Assembly: GCA_034435635.1 (NCBI GenBank)
Contig: DAOTWY010000059.1
Location: forward strand, 84,736-148,735
From: DAOTWY01 sp003696565
Lineage (GTDB): Bacteria > Chloroflexota > Anaerolineae > Aggregatilineales > Phototrophicaceae
Direction of reading: 5' to 3'
DNA: 64,000 nt
Shown: piece after piece, positions 18,003-27,085 of the stretch
Layout: every line of letters starts with the position of its first letter
Numbering within the stretch: position 1 is the first letter of the stretch
Position numbers and translations under genes: made by a program
The notes under the pieces: generated by a model
The model's database searches: none
What the model was told of the DNA's origin: nothing
The model's input: only the letters and a program-made list of their open reading frames with translations

Positions 18003-20573
18003 TTATGCCCAAGTAATGAGTTCCGGCTGGATTGATGTAGGTAGGAGAGTGTGGTACGGCAATACACGAACAGAGACACCACGGTCGCCAGTCGCATGAT
18101 ATTTAACCTTGCCCTGGAAGGTGTATTCATGACCATCCTGCGAAATAGGTTTCATTGTCACAGATTCGCTAGAATTGTCATTAATTTCACCCCGTGTGTT
18201 GAGTTCACCATAGTAGAGCTGTACGCTTACATCATCCGGTGTAAGCGCGCCCAGATCAATAACCGCGGTCACATTGATTTCTGTTCCAACTGTTACTTCG
18301 GTTTTATCTACACTGACATGCTTGATTTTAATCTGTTTCCATACGTGTTCTAAGTTAAGCCGCCAATTAGCATAATCAATCGCTGTTGCCTCATTCGGCT
18401 TACCCATACGAGAAACAAGATCAAACGTTGGCATGTAATACTTTTCAGCGTATTCTTGCACCATTCGGCGTGTATTGAAAAATGGCGCAAGTTTTTTCAT
18501 ACTTGCCTTAATCTTATTGATCCATTCTCTTGGTAGACCATCTGACCCACGAGTATAGAATGTTGGGATGATGTCTTGTTCTAATACGTTATAAAGTGCT
18601 TGAGCTTCGATGTAATCTTGGTGATCCCATTCCTCTTCAGGATATTCTTCCCCGTTGCCAATTGCCCAACCGACATCCGGGCTAAACCCTTCCGCCCACC
18701 AGCCATCCAGAATACTACAATTTAAGCCACCGTTATAAATGACTTTCATGCCACTGGTACCGCTGGCTTCTTTAGGACGGCGTGGGTTGTTTAGCCACAC
18801 GTCAACCCCTTGCACTAAGTAACGTGCGATGAGCATATCGTAGTTTTCTAGGAATACAATTTTGCGGCGTAGTTCCGGCTGACGAGACAAATTAACAATA
18901 TCACGGATGAACGCTTTACCACCTTCATCATGGGGGTGCGCTTTCCCTGCAAAGATAATTTGAACAGGACGTTTTTCATCGTTCAAAATTTTCTTCAGGC
19001 GTTCAACATCTTGGAAAATCAATGTAGCACGCTTATAAGTAGCAAAACGCCGCGCAAACCCGATAGTCAAAGCCTCCGGGTTTAAAACTTCGTCAGCTAA
19101 TTCAATCTCCATTTGAGATAACCCCCGCCGAGTCAGTTGTTCACGCAGTCGTTGCCGCGCAAAAGCTACCAAACGCTCCCGCCGACGTTCATGTGTGCGC
19201 CATAGTTCGGATGCAGGAATATCATCCACGCCTTTCCAAATTTCAGGGTCATCTTCACGGGTTTTCCAATTAGGATTTAAATAGCGATCGAACAGGGTGC
19301 GCATCTCACCGCTGACCCAGCTAAGCATATGGATGCCATTGGTTACGGATCCAATGGGGACTTCTTTTTCTGGCACATTAGGATAAACCCATTGCCACAT
19401 TTTACGAGAAACAACCCCGTGTAATTCTGCTACACCGTTGGAACCGGATGAAAAACGTTGTGCAAAAACAGGCATTGAAAACAGCTCATAATCACCCATG
19501 TCTTCACGCCCGAGGTCAATAAATTGCTCTCGTGAAAGACCAAGCTCTTTCATATAGTCTGTAAAATGCTCATCGATGAGATCAAACCCAAAACGCTCTA
19601 GCCCCGCTGGTACTGGGGTGTGGGTGGTAAATAGATTGGCGGCTTTGCTAATTTCCTGCGCTTGTTGAAAGCTTAATCCATGTTCAATCATCATCTGCCG
19701 GATGCGCTCTAAGATGAGGAAGGCGGAATGCCCTTCGTTCATATGGCAAACATCAGGGCGCAACCCTAGCGCATCCAACGCACGGATACCACCGATACCC
19801 ATTAGAATTTCCTGACGGATACGAGTCCGGCGGTCTCCACCATAAAGACGGTCTGTCAGATTACGATCTTCTTCTAAGTGATTGTCTGGTACATTGCTAT
19901 CCAGCAAATAAAGGGGGACCCGACCAACCTGTACTTTCCAAATTTGAGCATATAGCTCACGACCCGGCATTGGCACACTAATCTTAATAGGTGTACCGTC
20001 TTTATCGCGTTGTAGTTCAACGGGTAGGTTAGCGTAATCGTTAATCGGATATGATTCTTGTTGATAACCATCCGAATTGAGATATTGTTGGAAATATCCC
20101 TCCTGATAGAGCAACCCCACACCAATTAAGGGTAACCCAATGTCGCTAGCACTTTTAAGATGATCCCCACTCAAAACGCCAAGACCACCTGAATAATTTT
20201 GCAGACATTCTGTTAAACCAAATTCCATTGAGAAGTAAGCTATAATAGGTTTTTTATTCAACTTGCCATAGTTCTTCTCATACCAAGTATTTTTACTTGC
20301 CATATATTCGTCAAAATCAGCACAGACACGATCCAAATGAGCCATAAACGCCGGGTCGTTCTGTACCTCATCCAAACGTTCCTGACTGATAAGACCAAGC
20401 ATCCAAACTGGGTTACGATTTGTCTTAACCCACAGGTCAGGGTCTAGGCGACGAAATAGCGAAACAGTTTCATAATCCCATGCCCAACGGAGATTATAAG
20501 CTAGCTCTTGCAGACGCTTTAATTTCCGAGGTAACTTGGGAACAACATTGACAGTTGCTACAGGCTTAATCAT
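18003..20573 (-). CDS. glgP: Alpha-glucan phosphorylase (DUF3417 N-terminal type)
   Basis: Releases glucose 1-phosphate from glycogen by phosphorolysis, with PLP as cofactor. The N-terminal DUF3417 region (LPRKLKRLQELAYNLRWAWD) marks the short bacterial/archaeal phosphorylase subfamily. Visible family motifs include YFSMEFGLTECLQNYSGGLG, NEGHSAFL, TTHTPVPAG and, around the PLP lysine, EASGTSGMKVIYNGGLN. At 856 residues it has the usual length. AGGAG lies 9 nt before the start. The gene is divergent from a CBM48 protein and lies next to the glycogen synthesis genes, which supports its role in storage turnover. Confidence 0.96.
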   Translation of the reverse strand: MIKPVATVNVVPKLPRKLKRLQELAYNLRWAWDYETVSLFRRLDPDLWVKTNRNPVWMLGLISQERLDEVQNDPAFMAHLDRVCADFDEYMASKNTWYEKNYGKLNKKPIIAYFSMEFGLTECLQNYSGGLGVLSGDHLKSASDIGLPLIGVGLLYQEGYFQQYLNSDGYQQESYPINDYANLPVELQRDKDGTPIKISVPMPGRELYAQIWKVQVGRVPLYLLDSNVPDNHLEEDRNLTDRLYGGDRRTRIRQEILMGIGGIRALDALGLRPDVCHMNEGHSAFLILERIRQMMIEHGLSFQQAQEISKAANLFTTHTPVPAGLERFGFDLIDEHFTDYMKELGLSREQFIDLGREDMGDYELFSMPVFAQRFSSGSNGVAELHGVVSRKMWQWVYPNVPEKEVPIGSVTNGIHMLSWVSGEMRTLFDRYLNPNWKTREDDPEIWKGVDDIPASELWRTHERRRERLVAFARQRLREQLTRRGLSQMEIELADEVLNPEALTIGFARRFATYKRATLIFQDVERLKKILNDEKRPVQIIFAGKAHPHDEGGKAFIRDIVNLSRQPELRRKIVFLENYDMLIARYLVQGVDVWLNNPRRPKEASGTSGMKVIYNGGLNCSILDGWWAEGFSPDVGWAIGNGEEYPEEEWDHQDYIEAQALYNVLEQDIIPTFYTRGSDGLPREWINKIKASMKKLAPFFNTRRMVQEYAEKYYMPTFDLVSRMGKPNEATAIDYANWRLNLEHVWKQIKIKHVSVDKTEVTVGTEINVTAVIDLGALTPDDVSVQLYYGELNTRGEINDNSSESVTMKPISQDGHEYTFQGKVKYHATGDRGVSVRVLPYHTLLPTSIQPELITWA

Positions 20574-20732
20574 TTAAGATAGCTCCTGCTATTGAATAAA
20601 TAAGGTGTATTTGGCATATTAGCCGCGTTAAGGATAACCTGAAAATTGATGGCTGGCTAGTCTGTCTTTATCCATTTAAAATGAATTGTAATACCATGAC
20701 TATTATATTTGAGGCGTTTTAAGACAGATTTT

Positions 20733-20750
20733 CATCTTTTTTTAAAGATG
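20733..20750. repeat. Inverted repeat CATCTTT-TTTT-AAAGATG
   Basis: A 7-bp perfect stem with a 4-nt loop lies in the glgP/CBM48 divergent region, 47 nt before the CBM48 start. It could be an operator or mRNA leader hairpin; nothing more can be said. Confidence 0.35.
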
Positions 20751-20796
20751 CACACTTGTTAGAATGATCTTGTCGTACTGATAAGAGGAAACAACC

Positions 20797-21096
20797 ATGC
20801 TCAAAAAAGAAGTGCAGAACAAAGGTAAGACAGTTAAGGTGACGTTCTACACTCACAAATTGCCGGAAGCAGATAGAGTCTATCTGGTTGGGGATTTTAA
20901 TGACTGGAACGAGACAAAAGATGAGATGACTCGTTTGAAGGATGGGCGTTTTAAAATTGCCTTAAAACTAAAACCAAATCAAGAATATCAATTCCGTTAT
21001 TTGGTTGATGGTGAATGGCACAACGATTGGGAAGCAGATAAATATGTAGCCAACCCATTTAGTGGTGATAATTCTGTAGTCATTACAACCGTGTAA
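20797..21096 (+). CDS. Stand-alone CBM48/glycogen-binding domain protein
   Basis: A 99-residue protein made of one carbohydrate-binding module 48 (the isoamylase-N/AMPK-beta fold). The signature strand VYLVGDFNDWNET and the later YQFRYLVDGEWHNDW with VANPFSGDNSVV are visible; the Trp residues are the expected glucan-stacking positions. There is no catalytic domain, signal peptide or membrane segment. AGAGGA precedes the ATG. Flanked by glgP and glgC, it probably binds glycogen and may tether or regulate the enzymes. It is followed by a hairpin terminator. Confidence 0.88.
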   Translation: MLKKEVQNKGKTVKVTFYTHKLPEADRVYLVGDFNDWNETKDEMTRLKDGRFKIALKLKPNQEYQFRYLVDGEWHNDWEADKYVANPFSGDNSVVITTV

Positions 21097-21102
21097 ATAC
21101 CT

Positions 21103-21131
21103 ATGCCCGTCAGAATACATCTGGCGGGCAT
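21103..21131. terminator. Bidirectional terminator between CBM48 gene and glgC
   Basis: ATGCCCGTCAGA (21103-21114) pairs with TCTGGCGGGCAT (21120-21131), one G-U pair, 5-nt loop, followed by ATTTTG. Confidence 0.8.
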
Positions 21132-21137
21132 ATTTTG

Positions 21138-22409
21138 TTATGATTTTTTCTTTTTCTCATACCCTAGATGTGTATGGCTAGGTAGTGTTTTGTTTTCTAG
21201 ATGGCTAAAGTCCTCTGGTCGTAAATCAGTCCCTAAAATACACCCATGTCCAATTGTATAACCTGCTGGAATATGAGTGTTTTTACCTATACAGGTAATA
21301 CCTAGATCATCATCCCCCGGGACAATTTTTCCAACTTTGGCATTGTGCCCAACAACCGAAATTTTATCTAAAACACAACGCTCAACGACCGCCCCAGCTT
21401 CAATATACGCATCATTGAGAATAACAGATTCACGAATAATTGCTCCTGGTCCAACATAAACACCTGGAGATAACACTGAGTTTTCCACCACTGCCCCCTG
21501 AGCAATCACAGCACCGTCTGTAATAAGACTGTCTTTAATTGTGCAATCTGTGTGAATACGCACCGGTGGGCGTTCTTCGCTACGTGTATGGATAATCCAT
21601 GTGCGATCATTTAGATTCAACGATGGGGGCGATGCCAGTAAATCCATATGTGCTTCCCAATATGCGTCAATTGTCCCTACATCAATCCAATATCCGCCAT
21701 ATGGATAAGCATACACGTCCATCCCGTCATTAATCATGGCTGGCAAAATATCTTTGCCAAAGTCATGGTTTGAATTAGGATTATCAGCATCGCTTTGGAT
21801 ATATTTTTCTAATGCAGCGTAATTGAAAACGTATACCCCCATGCTGGCGAGGTTACCGGGTGGGTTGGCTGGTTTTTCCACAAAATCGGTGACACGATAA
21901 TCCTCATCCACATCTAAAATGCCAAACCGACTCGCTTCTTCAATTGGTACACGAATGGTACAAACAGTAAGGTCGGCTCCTTTTTCACGGTGGAATTGAA
22001 TTAATACATCATAATCCATCTGATAAATATGATCTCCAGATAGGATCAAGACATATTCTGGTCTGCCATGACGGACAAAATTCATATTTTGCGCAACAGC
22101 ATCTGCCGTACCGGCATACCAATCTGTATCAAAATGCCCTTTATATGGCTGAAGAATTTGTACCCCCCCAGTAAAACTGCGATCTAAATCCCATGGGCGA
22201 CCCTTACCAATATGATCGTTAAGACTATGGGGACGGTATTGTGTCAAAATTAACACATCAAAGATATTCGAGTTGACACAGTTACTGAGGGTAAAATCAA
22301 TAATCCGATATTTACCGCCGAATGGTACAGCGGGTTTTGCACGTTTTTTAGTCAAAATTGCCAGACGAGTACCTTCTCCACCTGCTAAAATTACCGCTTT
22401 AATTCTCAT
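21138..22409 (-). CDS. glgC: Glucose-1-phosphate adenylyltransferase
   Basis: Makes ADP-glucose from glucose 1-phosphate and ATP, the committed step of bacterial glycogen synthesis. The nucleotide-binding start ILAGGEGTRL, the RAKPAVPFGGKYRIIDF segment and ILSGDHIYQMDY are diagnostic. The C-terminal third is a left-handed beta-helix of hexapeptide repeats. The length of 423 residues is standard. Its ATG overlaps the stop of glgA by 4 nt (ATGA), so it is the last gene of the branching enzyme-glgA-glgC operon and translation is coupled. The C-terminus ends in a short Lys-rich tail. Confidence 0.97.
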   Translation of the reverse strand: MRIKAVILAGGEGTRLAILTKKRAKPAVPFGGKYRIIDFTLSNCVNSNIFDVLILTQYRPHSLNDHIGKGRPWDLDRSFTGGVQILQPYKGHFDTDWYAGTADAVAQNMNFVRHGRPEYVLILSGDHIYQMDYDVLIQFHREKGADLTVCTIRVPIEEASRFGILDVDEDYRVTDFVEKPANPPGNLASMGVYVFNYAALEKYIQSDADNPNSNHDFGKDILPAMINDGMDVYAYPYGGYWIDVGTIDAYWEAHMDLLASPPSLNLNDRTWIIHTRSEERPPVRIHTDCTIKDSLITDGAVIAQGAVVENSVLSPGVYVGPGAIIRESVILNDAYIEAGAVVERCVLDKISVVGHNAKVGKIVPGDDDLGITCIGKNTHIPAGYTIGHGCILGTDLRPEDFSHLENKTLPSHTHLGYEKKKKS

Positions 22410-23872
22410 ACTATTCCTTTCCGTTTGTTGACGGCTTTTTGATATAAATCAATATAGCGTTTGGCACTGGCGTGCCAGCTAAAATCTTTTTGCATGGCGT
22501 TGCGTTGCATATTACGCCAGGCGTGTGGGCGGTTTTGATAAGTGTCTAATGCCCATTTTAACGTGCCATACACTGCATCGGCTTCTTCCCATTCAAATGT
22601 AAAACCAGAACCAACTAATCCATCAGCATTATCGTAATTTTCGACGGTATCAGCTAAACCACCTGTTTCTCTTACTAGCGGTAGGGCTCCGTATCGCATT
22701 GCAATCATTTGCCCCATACCGCATGGTTCAAAATGACTTGGCATCAAGAATAAATCTGCCCCACCATAGATTAGTTGGGCTATGCTCGCATCAAACTGGA
22801 TAAATGATTTAGCCCGCCAGTGAAAATCTTCTGTTAGCTTGCGAACATCTTGCTCAATAGCCGCTTCGCCAGTTCCCAATGCCACAAATTGAACATCATA
22901 TTGCGCTAAAAATCGGCGTAAGGCAGGTATAGCCAAATCAATACCTTTTTGCCACACCAAACGACTCACTAATCCAATGACCATAACCTCTGTGCGTTCT
23001 GGCAAGTGACAAATAGTTTGCAGGGCTTGCTTGTTGATAGGGCGGTTACTTTCAAAGTTCTGATGGTCGTAGTTCGCTTTCAGATGAATGTCTGTTTTAG
23101 GATTCCACAAATTGGTATCAATACCATTCAAAATACCATAAAGATCGCCTGCTCGTGCGCGAATGATACCATCCAATTCATATCCCATATAAGGATATTG
23201 TATCTCAACAGCATAGCGCGGGCTAACAGTGCTGACAATATTTGAATAGGCAATAGCGATTGCTAGCATGTTATCTGTTAAATTTCGTGACACTAGCTCA
23301 GGGTGATCTCTACCGGGTATGCCAGCTTTCCACATAAAGCCGCCAGTTTGATCTCCCTGATAAGCTAAGTTATGGATACTAAGCACTGTGCTAATGCGTG
23401 ACCAGGGAGGCGTGTCTTTGTTATGTTCGATGAGAAAAGGGATTAAGCCTGTATGCCAGTCATTGACATGACAAATATCAGGATACCAGTTAAATCGTCT
23501 ACCAATTTCCCAGATAGCCCCCATCGCAATTTGATTGAAAAAAATAAAACGCGGTGAATCCCAATCCCATTCGGTATAGACTTGTTGCTCGCTTCCAAAA
23601 TAGGGCCAAGATTGCAAAAAATAGAAAATGACATTGTCTTTAATTGTTGTATAAATGTGTACGTCTGCGGTGCCTTCTTTTAGGGGTTGTTGAAAGCTAA
23701 ACAGATGTTTGATGTTGTGTTTGTCGTGGTTGATAAATCCATAACCTGGCATCAAAACGCGCGCTTGAATACCATGTGTAGAAAGTGCTGCCGGAAGTGA
23801 CCCGACAACATCTGCCATACCACCGACCTTTGCAAATGGAGCGGCTTCTGTACTGATAAATAAAACGTTCAA
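22406..23872 (-). CDS. glgA: Glycogen synthase (ADP-glucose), TTG start
   Basis: GT5 glycosyltransferase that extends alpha-1,4-glucan from ADP-glucose. The ADP-glucose-binding start VLFISTEAAPFAKVGGMADV, WHTGLIPF, the GT-B C-domain (GLVSRLVWQKGID) and PSHFEPCGMGQM are all present. An in-frame ATG exists at 23962, but it lies inside the upstream gene and its leader has no homology to the family. TTG 23872 has AGGAG 9 nt upstream, begins immediately before the conserved N-terminus and gives the usual 488 residues. A hairpin lies between the branching enzyme stop and this start. Confidence 0.94.
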   Translation of the reverse strand: MNVLFISTEAAPFAKVGGMADVVGSLPAALSTHGIQARVLMPGYGFINHDKHNIKHLFSFQQPLKEGTADVHIYTTIKDNVIFYFLQSWPYFGSEQQVYTEWDWDSPRFIFFNQIAMGAIWEIGRRFNWYPDICHVNDWHTGLIPFLIEHNKDTPPWSRISTVLSIHNLAYQGDQTGGFMWKAGIPGRDHPELVSRNLTDNMLAIAIAYSNIVSTVSPRYAVEIQYPYMGYELDGIIRARAGDLYGILNGIDTNLWNPKTDIHLKANYDHQNFESNRPINKQALQTICHLPERTEVMVIGLVSRLVWQKGIDLAIPALRRFLAQYDVQFVALGTGEAAIEQDVRKLTEDFHWRAKSFIQFDASIAQLIYGGADLFLMPSHFEPCGMGQMIAMRYGALPLVRETGGLADTVENYDNADGLVGSGFTFEWEEADAVYGTLKWALDTYQNRPHAWRNMQRNAMQKDFSWHASAKRYIDLYQKAVNKRKGIV

Positions 23873-23881
23873 GATGATCTG

Positions 23882-23886
23882 CTCCT
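23882..23886 (-). promoter_or_regulatory. Shine-Dalgarno AGGAG that fixes the glgA TTG start
   Basis: AGGAG on the minus strand lies 9 nt before TTG 23872. No such sequence stands before the longer ATG alternative at 23962. Confidence 0.75.
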
Positions 23887-23908
23887 GCGTTGCGGTTATT
23901 ATAAAATG

Positions 23909-23931
23909 ATGGGGAGAAGTTCTCTCCCCAT
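23909..23931 (-). terminator. Intercistronic hairpin between branching enzyme and glgA
   Basis: A perfect 9-bp stem (ATGGGGAGA with TCTCCCCAT) and 5-nt loop are followed on the minus strand by CATTTTAT. It may be a partial terminator or processing/stabilising element that sets different expression for the genes on each side. Confidence 0.55.
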
Positions 23932-23943
23932 GAATTCGGTCAA

Positions 23944-25722
23944 TTATTGAGTTGCAAACCAACGATAATCAATATCTGGGAAAACTTTGTCCAATTCATA
24001 GAATTCATTCGCCAAGTTTACATCAGGCTGATGGCGTTCAATGCTTTCCATGAGTTTATTAAACCGTTCCAAATGCTGGCTAAAGCGTTGGATAGCATAT
24101 TCTCGCGCTTGCCCGGTGGTCACTAAAAAGGGCCAATCTGAACTCTGCAACAAAAGCAATTCCCGCGCAGCCTGATTAAGTACAGTTGCTTGTTGTTCTG
24201 TGGGGGTTGTATATTGATTTGCGGCGCGTTCCATCCGGTTTTCTGCTTCATGGATAGGTTGCCACATCCAACTTGTTTCACCGTTATTCCAAGTAAAATG
24301 ATTGCCACCGGCTCCCCAAGAACTTTCAGGTATATGCAGAACTTCTTGCGGTGGGTGTTTTGTAATGTATTCCGATGCAGTTGTCAGCTCTACATCAGGG
24401 TTTTGTGCCAAATGCCGCAGAACTTTACCTAACCATGCCACCCCTTCAAACCACCAATGACCAAATAGCTCAGTATCATAGTTTGATGAGATAAATCCTG
24501 GCTCGCCCGTTTCGTTATAGTATTCTCTCAGTAAATCCCCAACAAGATGCGCAAAATGTTCAGCATGCTGTTCAACTTTATAGGCTGCCCATTCTGGATG
24601 ATAATAGTCTTTATGTGCCAAATCTGTTTTTGCGCCAGTTACACGCCAATATTGTAATCCGCTTGTTCCTGCTTTTTTGTGGAATTCGCGGTAATCAAAA
24701 TCACCCGGATAACCCCAATCGGCACTCCAAACTTGCTGCCCTGTGCGGTTATTGCGCCCAATGACCGCCACGCCAGAATGTTGGCTGGTATCTGCTCCCT
24801 TAACCGTTTCACTCACGTAATAAGCTTTATAGGTCGTTGTATTGCGCTTAGGGGTGACGTATTGAGGAGACGCAGGAATGACATATCGCCGTTTTATGTC
24901 ACCATAAGGTCCAATGACATCGCCGGCAGCAACACCAACAGGCTGCCCACCAGTGATGGTATGTGTTTCACTGAAGAAAACTTTTAAGTTTTCCGCAGCG
25001 AGGAATGTTTCTAAACCAGGGCGGACGGTGCCGTCATCGGCGATATAAGCCGGGCGATATGCACATTCTGGTAACCATATCCCGGTTGGTTCTTTACCGA
25101 ACATACGCTTGTAACTGGCAATGCCTGCTTTTAATTGTGCACGGATTGAACTATCTCGACCTAGCAAGGGGAGGTAACCATGTGTGGCGGCACTGGTTGT
25201 GATTTCAATAAAGCCTTCATTTTGTAGTTGTCGGAATGCGCCAATAATATCGCGCCCAAAACGATGATTAAAAGCGTGTTTGATTGATTCATACCAGTTT
25301 TTATACCATTCTGCCAGATATTTTAAGTGAGCATCTGCTGTAGACTCAATTGCAGATGAATGTTTGTTTGGGGATGTGGCATCTTGTTCTGTATCACTAT
25401 TATTTTTAGGGGATGAGTTCGGTTTGTCTCCAAAATAATCAATATCACGCTCTGCCGCAGCGATACGATCATCAAGATATTGATCAAAATGATCAAGAAC
25501 GAGGGGATCAGCCAGTTGTTCGGCTAAAATAGGGGTAATACCAATCGTTATTTTATAAGAAATACCTTCTTCTTTGAGATCATATAAAGTCTGCAACAGT
25601 GGAATATAGGTCTCACTAGCTGCTTCATGAATCCATTCTTCACCATGGGGCCAACGCCCAGCTAAACGAGCATATGGCAAATGGCTATGCAGTACAAATG
25701 TGAAACTTCCTAACGCGCCCAC
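23944..25722 (-). CDS. GH57 1,4-alpha-glucan branching enzyme
   Basis: Introduces alpha-1,6 branches into glycogen. The GH57 start SFTFVLHSHLPYAR, the nucleophile region WLPECAYRP (Glu219) and the acid region SNYDTELFGHWWFEG (Asp416) are intact, with the DUF1957-type C-terminal helices. An Asn/Ser/Lys-rich insert of about 30 residues (about 99-128) interrupts the barrel and is not typical. At 592 residues it is slightly longer than usual because of it. GTG 25722 has AGGAG 6 nt upstream. It is the first gene of the glycogen synthesis operon; a GH13 GlgB is absent here, so this enzyme probably does the branching. Confidence 0.92.
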   Translation of the reverse strand: MGALGSFTFVLHSHLPYARLAGRWPHGEEWIHEAASETYIPLLQTLYDLKEEGISYKITIGITPILAEQLADPLVLDHFDQYLDDRIAAAERDIDYFGDKPNSSPKNNSDTEQDATSPNKHSSAIESTADAHLKYLAEWYKNWYESIKHAFNHRFGRDIIGAFRQLQNEGFIEITTSAATHGYLPLLGRDSSIRAQLKAGIASYKRMFGKEPTGIWLPECAYRPAYIADDGTVRPGLETFLAAENLKVFFSETHTITGGQPVGVAAGDVIGPYGDIKRRYVIPASPQYVTPKRNTTTYKAYYVSETVKGADTSQHSGVAVIGRNNRTGQQVWSADWGYPGDFDYREFHKKAGTSGLQYWRVTGAKTDLAHKDYYHPEWAAYKVEQHAEHFAHLVGDLLREYYNETGEPGFISSNYDTELFGHWWFEGVAWLGKVLRHLAQNPDVELTTASEYITKHPPQEVLHIPESSWGAGGNHFTWNNGETSWMWQPIHEAENRMERAANQYTTPTEQQATVLNQAARELLLLQSSDWPFLVTTGQAREYAIQRFSQHLERFNKLMESIERHQPDVNLANEFYELDKVFPDIDYRWFATQ

Positions 25723-25765
25723 AAAATTCTCCTGATATTAATCTTGCTTTAAGGTAACATTACCG

Positions 25766-25795
25766 ATTGTAACGATGGCAAACACGCGCTTGCAA
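25766..25795 (-). promoter_or_regulatory. Promoter of the glycogen synthesis operon
   Basis: On the minus strand TTGCAA (25790-25795), an 18-nt spacer and TACAAT (25766-25771) stand 43 nt before the GTG of the branching enzyme. Confidence 0.6.
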
Positions 25796-25798
25796 GGT

Positions 25799-27085
25799 TT
25801 AATCGGCTCTAGGTAAAACTAACGTAAATGTAGTGCCTTCGCCAACTTTGCTATGCAAAACGCCTAAATAACCGCCATGCGCTTCTGCAACTGTTCTGGC
25901 AATGAATAAACCTTGCCCTAAACCGCGCGGGTCTACTAGCTTCCCTTGGGCATTACGGGGGTCTCCACGATAGAAGCGTTCAAAAATATGTGGTAGGTCT
26001 TTTTCTGCAATCCCTACACCGTTATCCATAAAATCCACACGGATATACTGTGGGTTGTCATCTAACGCTACACGTAACACAATATGCCCCCCTGGCTCAG
26101 TATAGTGAATGCTGTTTTGCAAGAGGTGCCCTAATGCCCATCTTAGGCGTTCATCATCTCCTTTAATAGTTAGCGCATTGGCTTCTCGCATCATCACCAT
26201 GACATCTAGCCGATTTTTACTGATTTCCGGCTCAGCACCTTTAACAACACGCCAAAGTAATTCTTCCAGGTCAAGCTCTATGCGCCGGACATCAAAAGAC
26301 CCCGCACCCATTTCAGATACATCCAATAGCTCAACCACCATCCGATCCAAAATATCGACATTACGGCTGAGTGTTTCTAGTAATCGGCGGTTTGCTGGTT
26401 GGTCTTCCGGCTGGTTTTTTAGCACCTCGCTCATGCCCTTAATCACCGTCATAGGGGTCTTAAGTTCATGAGAAATAGCGGTTACAAATTGATCTTTAAG
26501 ACGATCTGCCAGGCTGTCACGTGTCACATCACGCAGCACAATCATGGTTCCAATGCGTTCACCACGGCTATTAGAGACAGCTGCTAAATGTGCGCCTAAT
26601 ATTCGATTGCCAATTTGAATGCGCTCGATATTCGTGAGAGGCGTAAGTTCTGAGTTGCTATTATAACTGTTGGCTGTTTTTGCTGTTTCAAACAGGCGTG
26701 CTAATTCACTTTGCCAAAAATTTTTTTGATTGCCGATGAGTTCTTTAGCTGCACGGTTCATATATTCAACACGCCCCTGCATATCTTGCATAATGATACC
26801 CTCGGTAATGTTACCGAGGATACCTTGTAGGCGTTCAACATCGTGTTCACGCTGCTGAAGTTGTGTTTTTAGCAGTGAGTTTTGTTCTGTAACACGCTTA
26901 GCCTGTTCGATTTTTTCTAGCAATTCGGCGCGTCGGCGTTGGCGAGCTTCCCGCTCGCTTTCAATCTGAGAGCGTCGCATCAACCCACGATACAACCGAC
27001 TAAACAATTTCTCGGTGGCTGCACCTAGCTGATTAACGCGCCCAAGGATCATGCCAATTGCATTTACATCGTTTGATTGGCTCAT
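25799..27085 (-). CDS. Cytosolic PAS-domain sensor histidine kinase
   Basis: Two-component kinase without membrane segments. An Arg/Glu-rich coiled coil (about 40-85) leads into a PAS domain (about 88-190; GNITEGIIMQDMQGRVEYMN), then a HisKA dimerisation domain with phospho-acceptor His206 in AISHELKTP, and a HATPase_c domain with N-box (LGHLLQNSIHY), G1 (DNGVGI) and G2 (GLGQGLFIAR). All are intact. It overlaps the preceding receiver gene by 4 nt (ATGA), so that receiver is its likely partner. Its C-terminal half is closely similar to the kinase at 38602, which lacks the His. Confidence 0.94.
   Translation of the reverse strand: MSQSNDVNAIGMILGRVNQLGAATEKLFSRLYRGLMRRSQIESEREARQRRRAELLEKIEQAKRVTEQNSLLKTQLQQREHDVERLQGILGNITEGIIMQDMQGRVEYMNRAAKELIGNQKNFWQSELARLFETAKTANSYNSNSELTPLTNIERIQIGNRILGAHLAAVSNSRGERIGTMIVLRDVTRDSLADRLKDQFVTAISHELKTPMTVIKGMSEVLKNQPEDQPANRRLLETLSRNVDILDRMVVELLDVSEMGAGSFDVRRIELDLEELLWRVVKGAEPEISKNRLDVMVMMREANALTIKGDDERLRWALGHLLQNSIHYTEPGGHIVLRVALDDNPQYIRVDFMDNGVGIAEKDLPHIFERFYRGDPRNAQGKLVDPRGLGQGLFIARTVAEAHGGYLGVLHSKVGEGTTFTLVLPRAD

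Noticed and set aside
22406..23962. Longer glgA reading frame from ATG 23962
   Set aside because: It overlaps the upstream stop, spans a terminator-like hairpin, and the added residues do not resemble GlgA. TTG 23872 has a good ribosome site.
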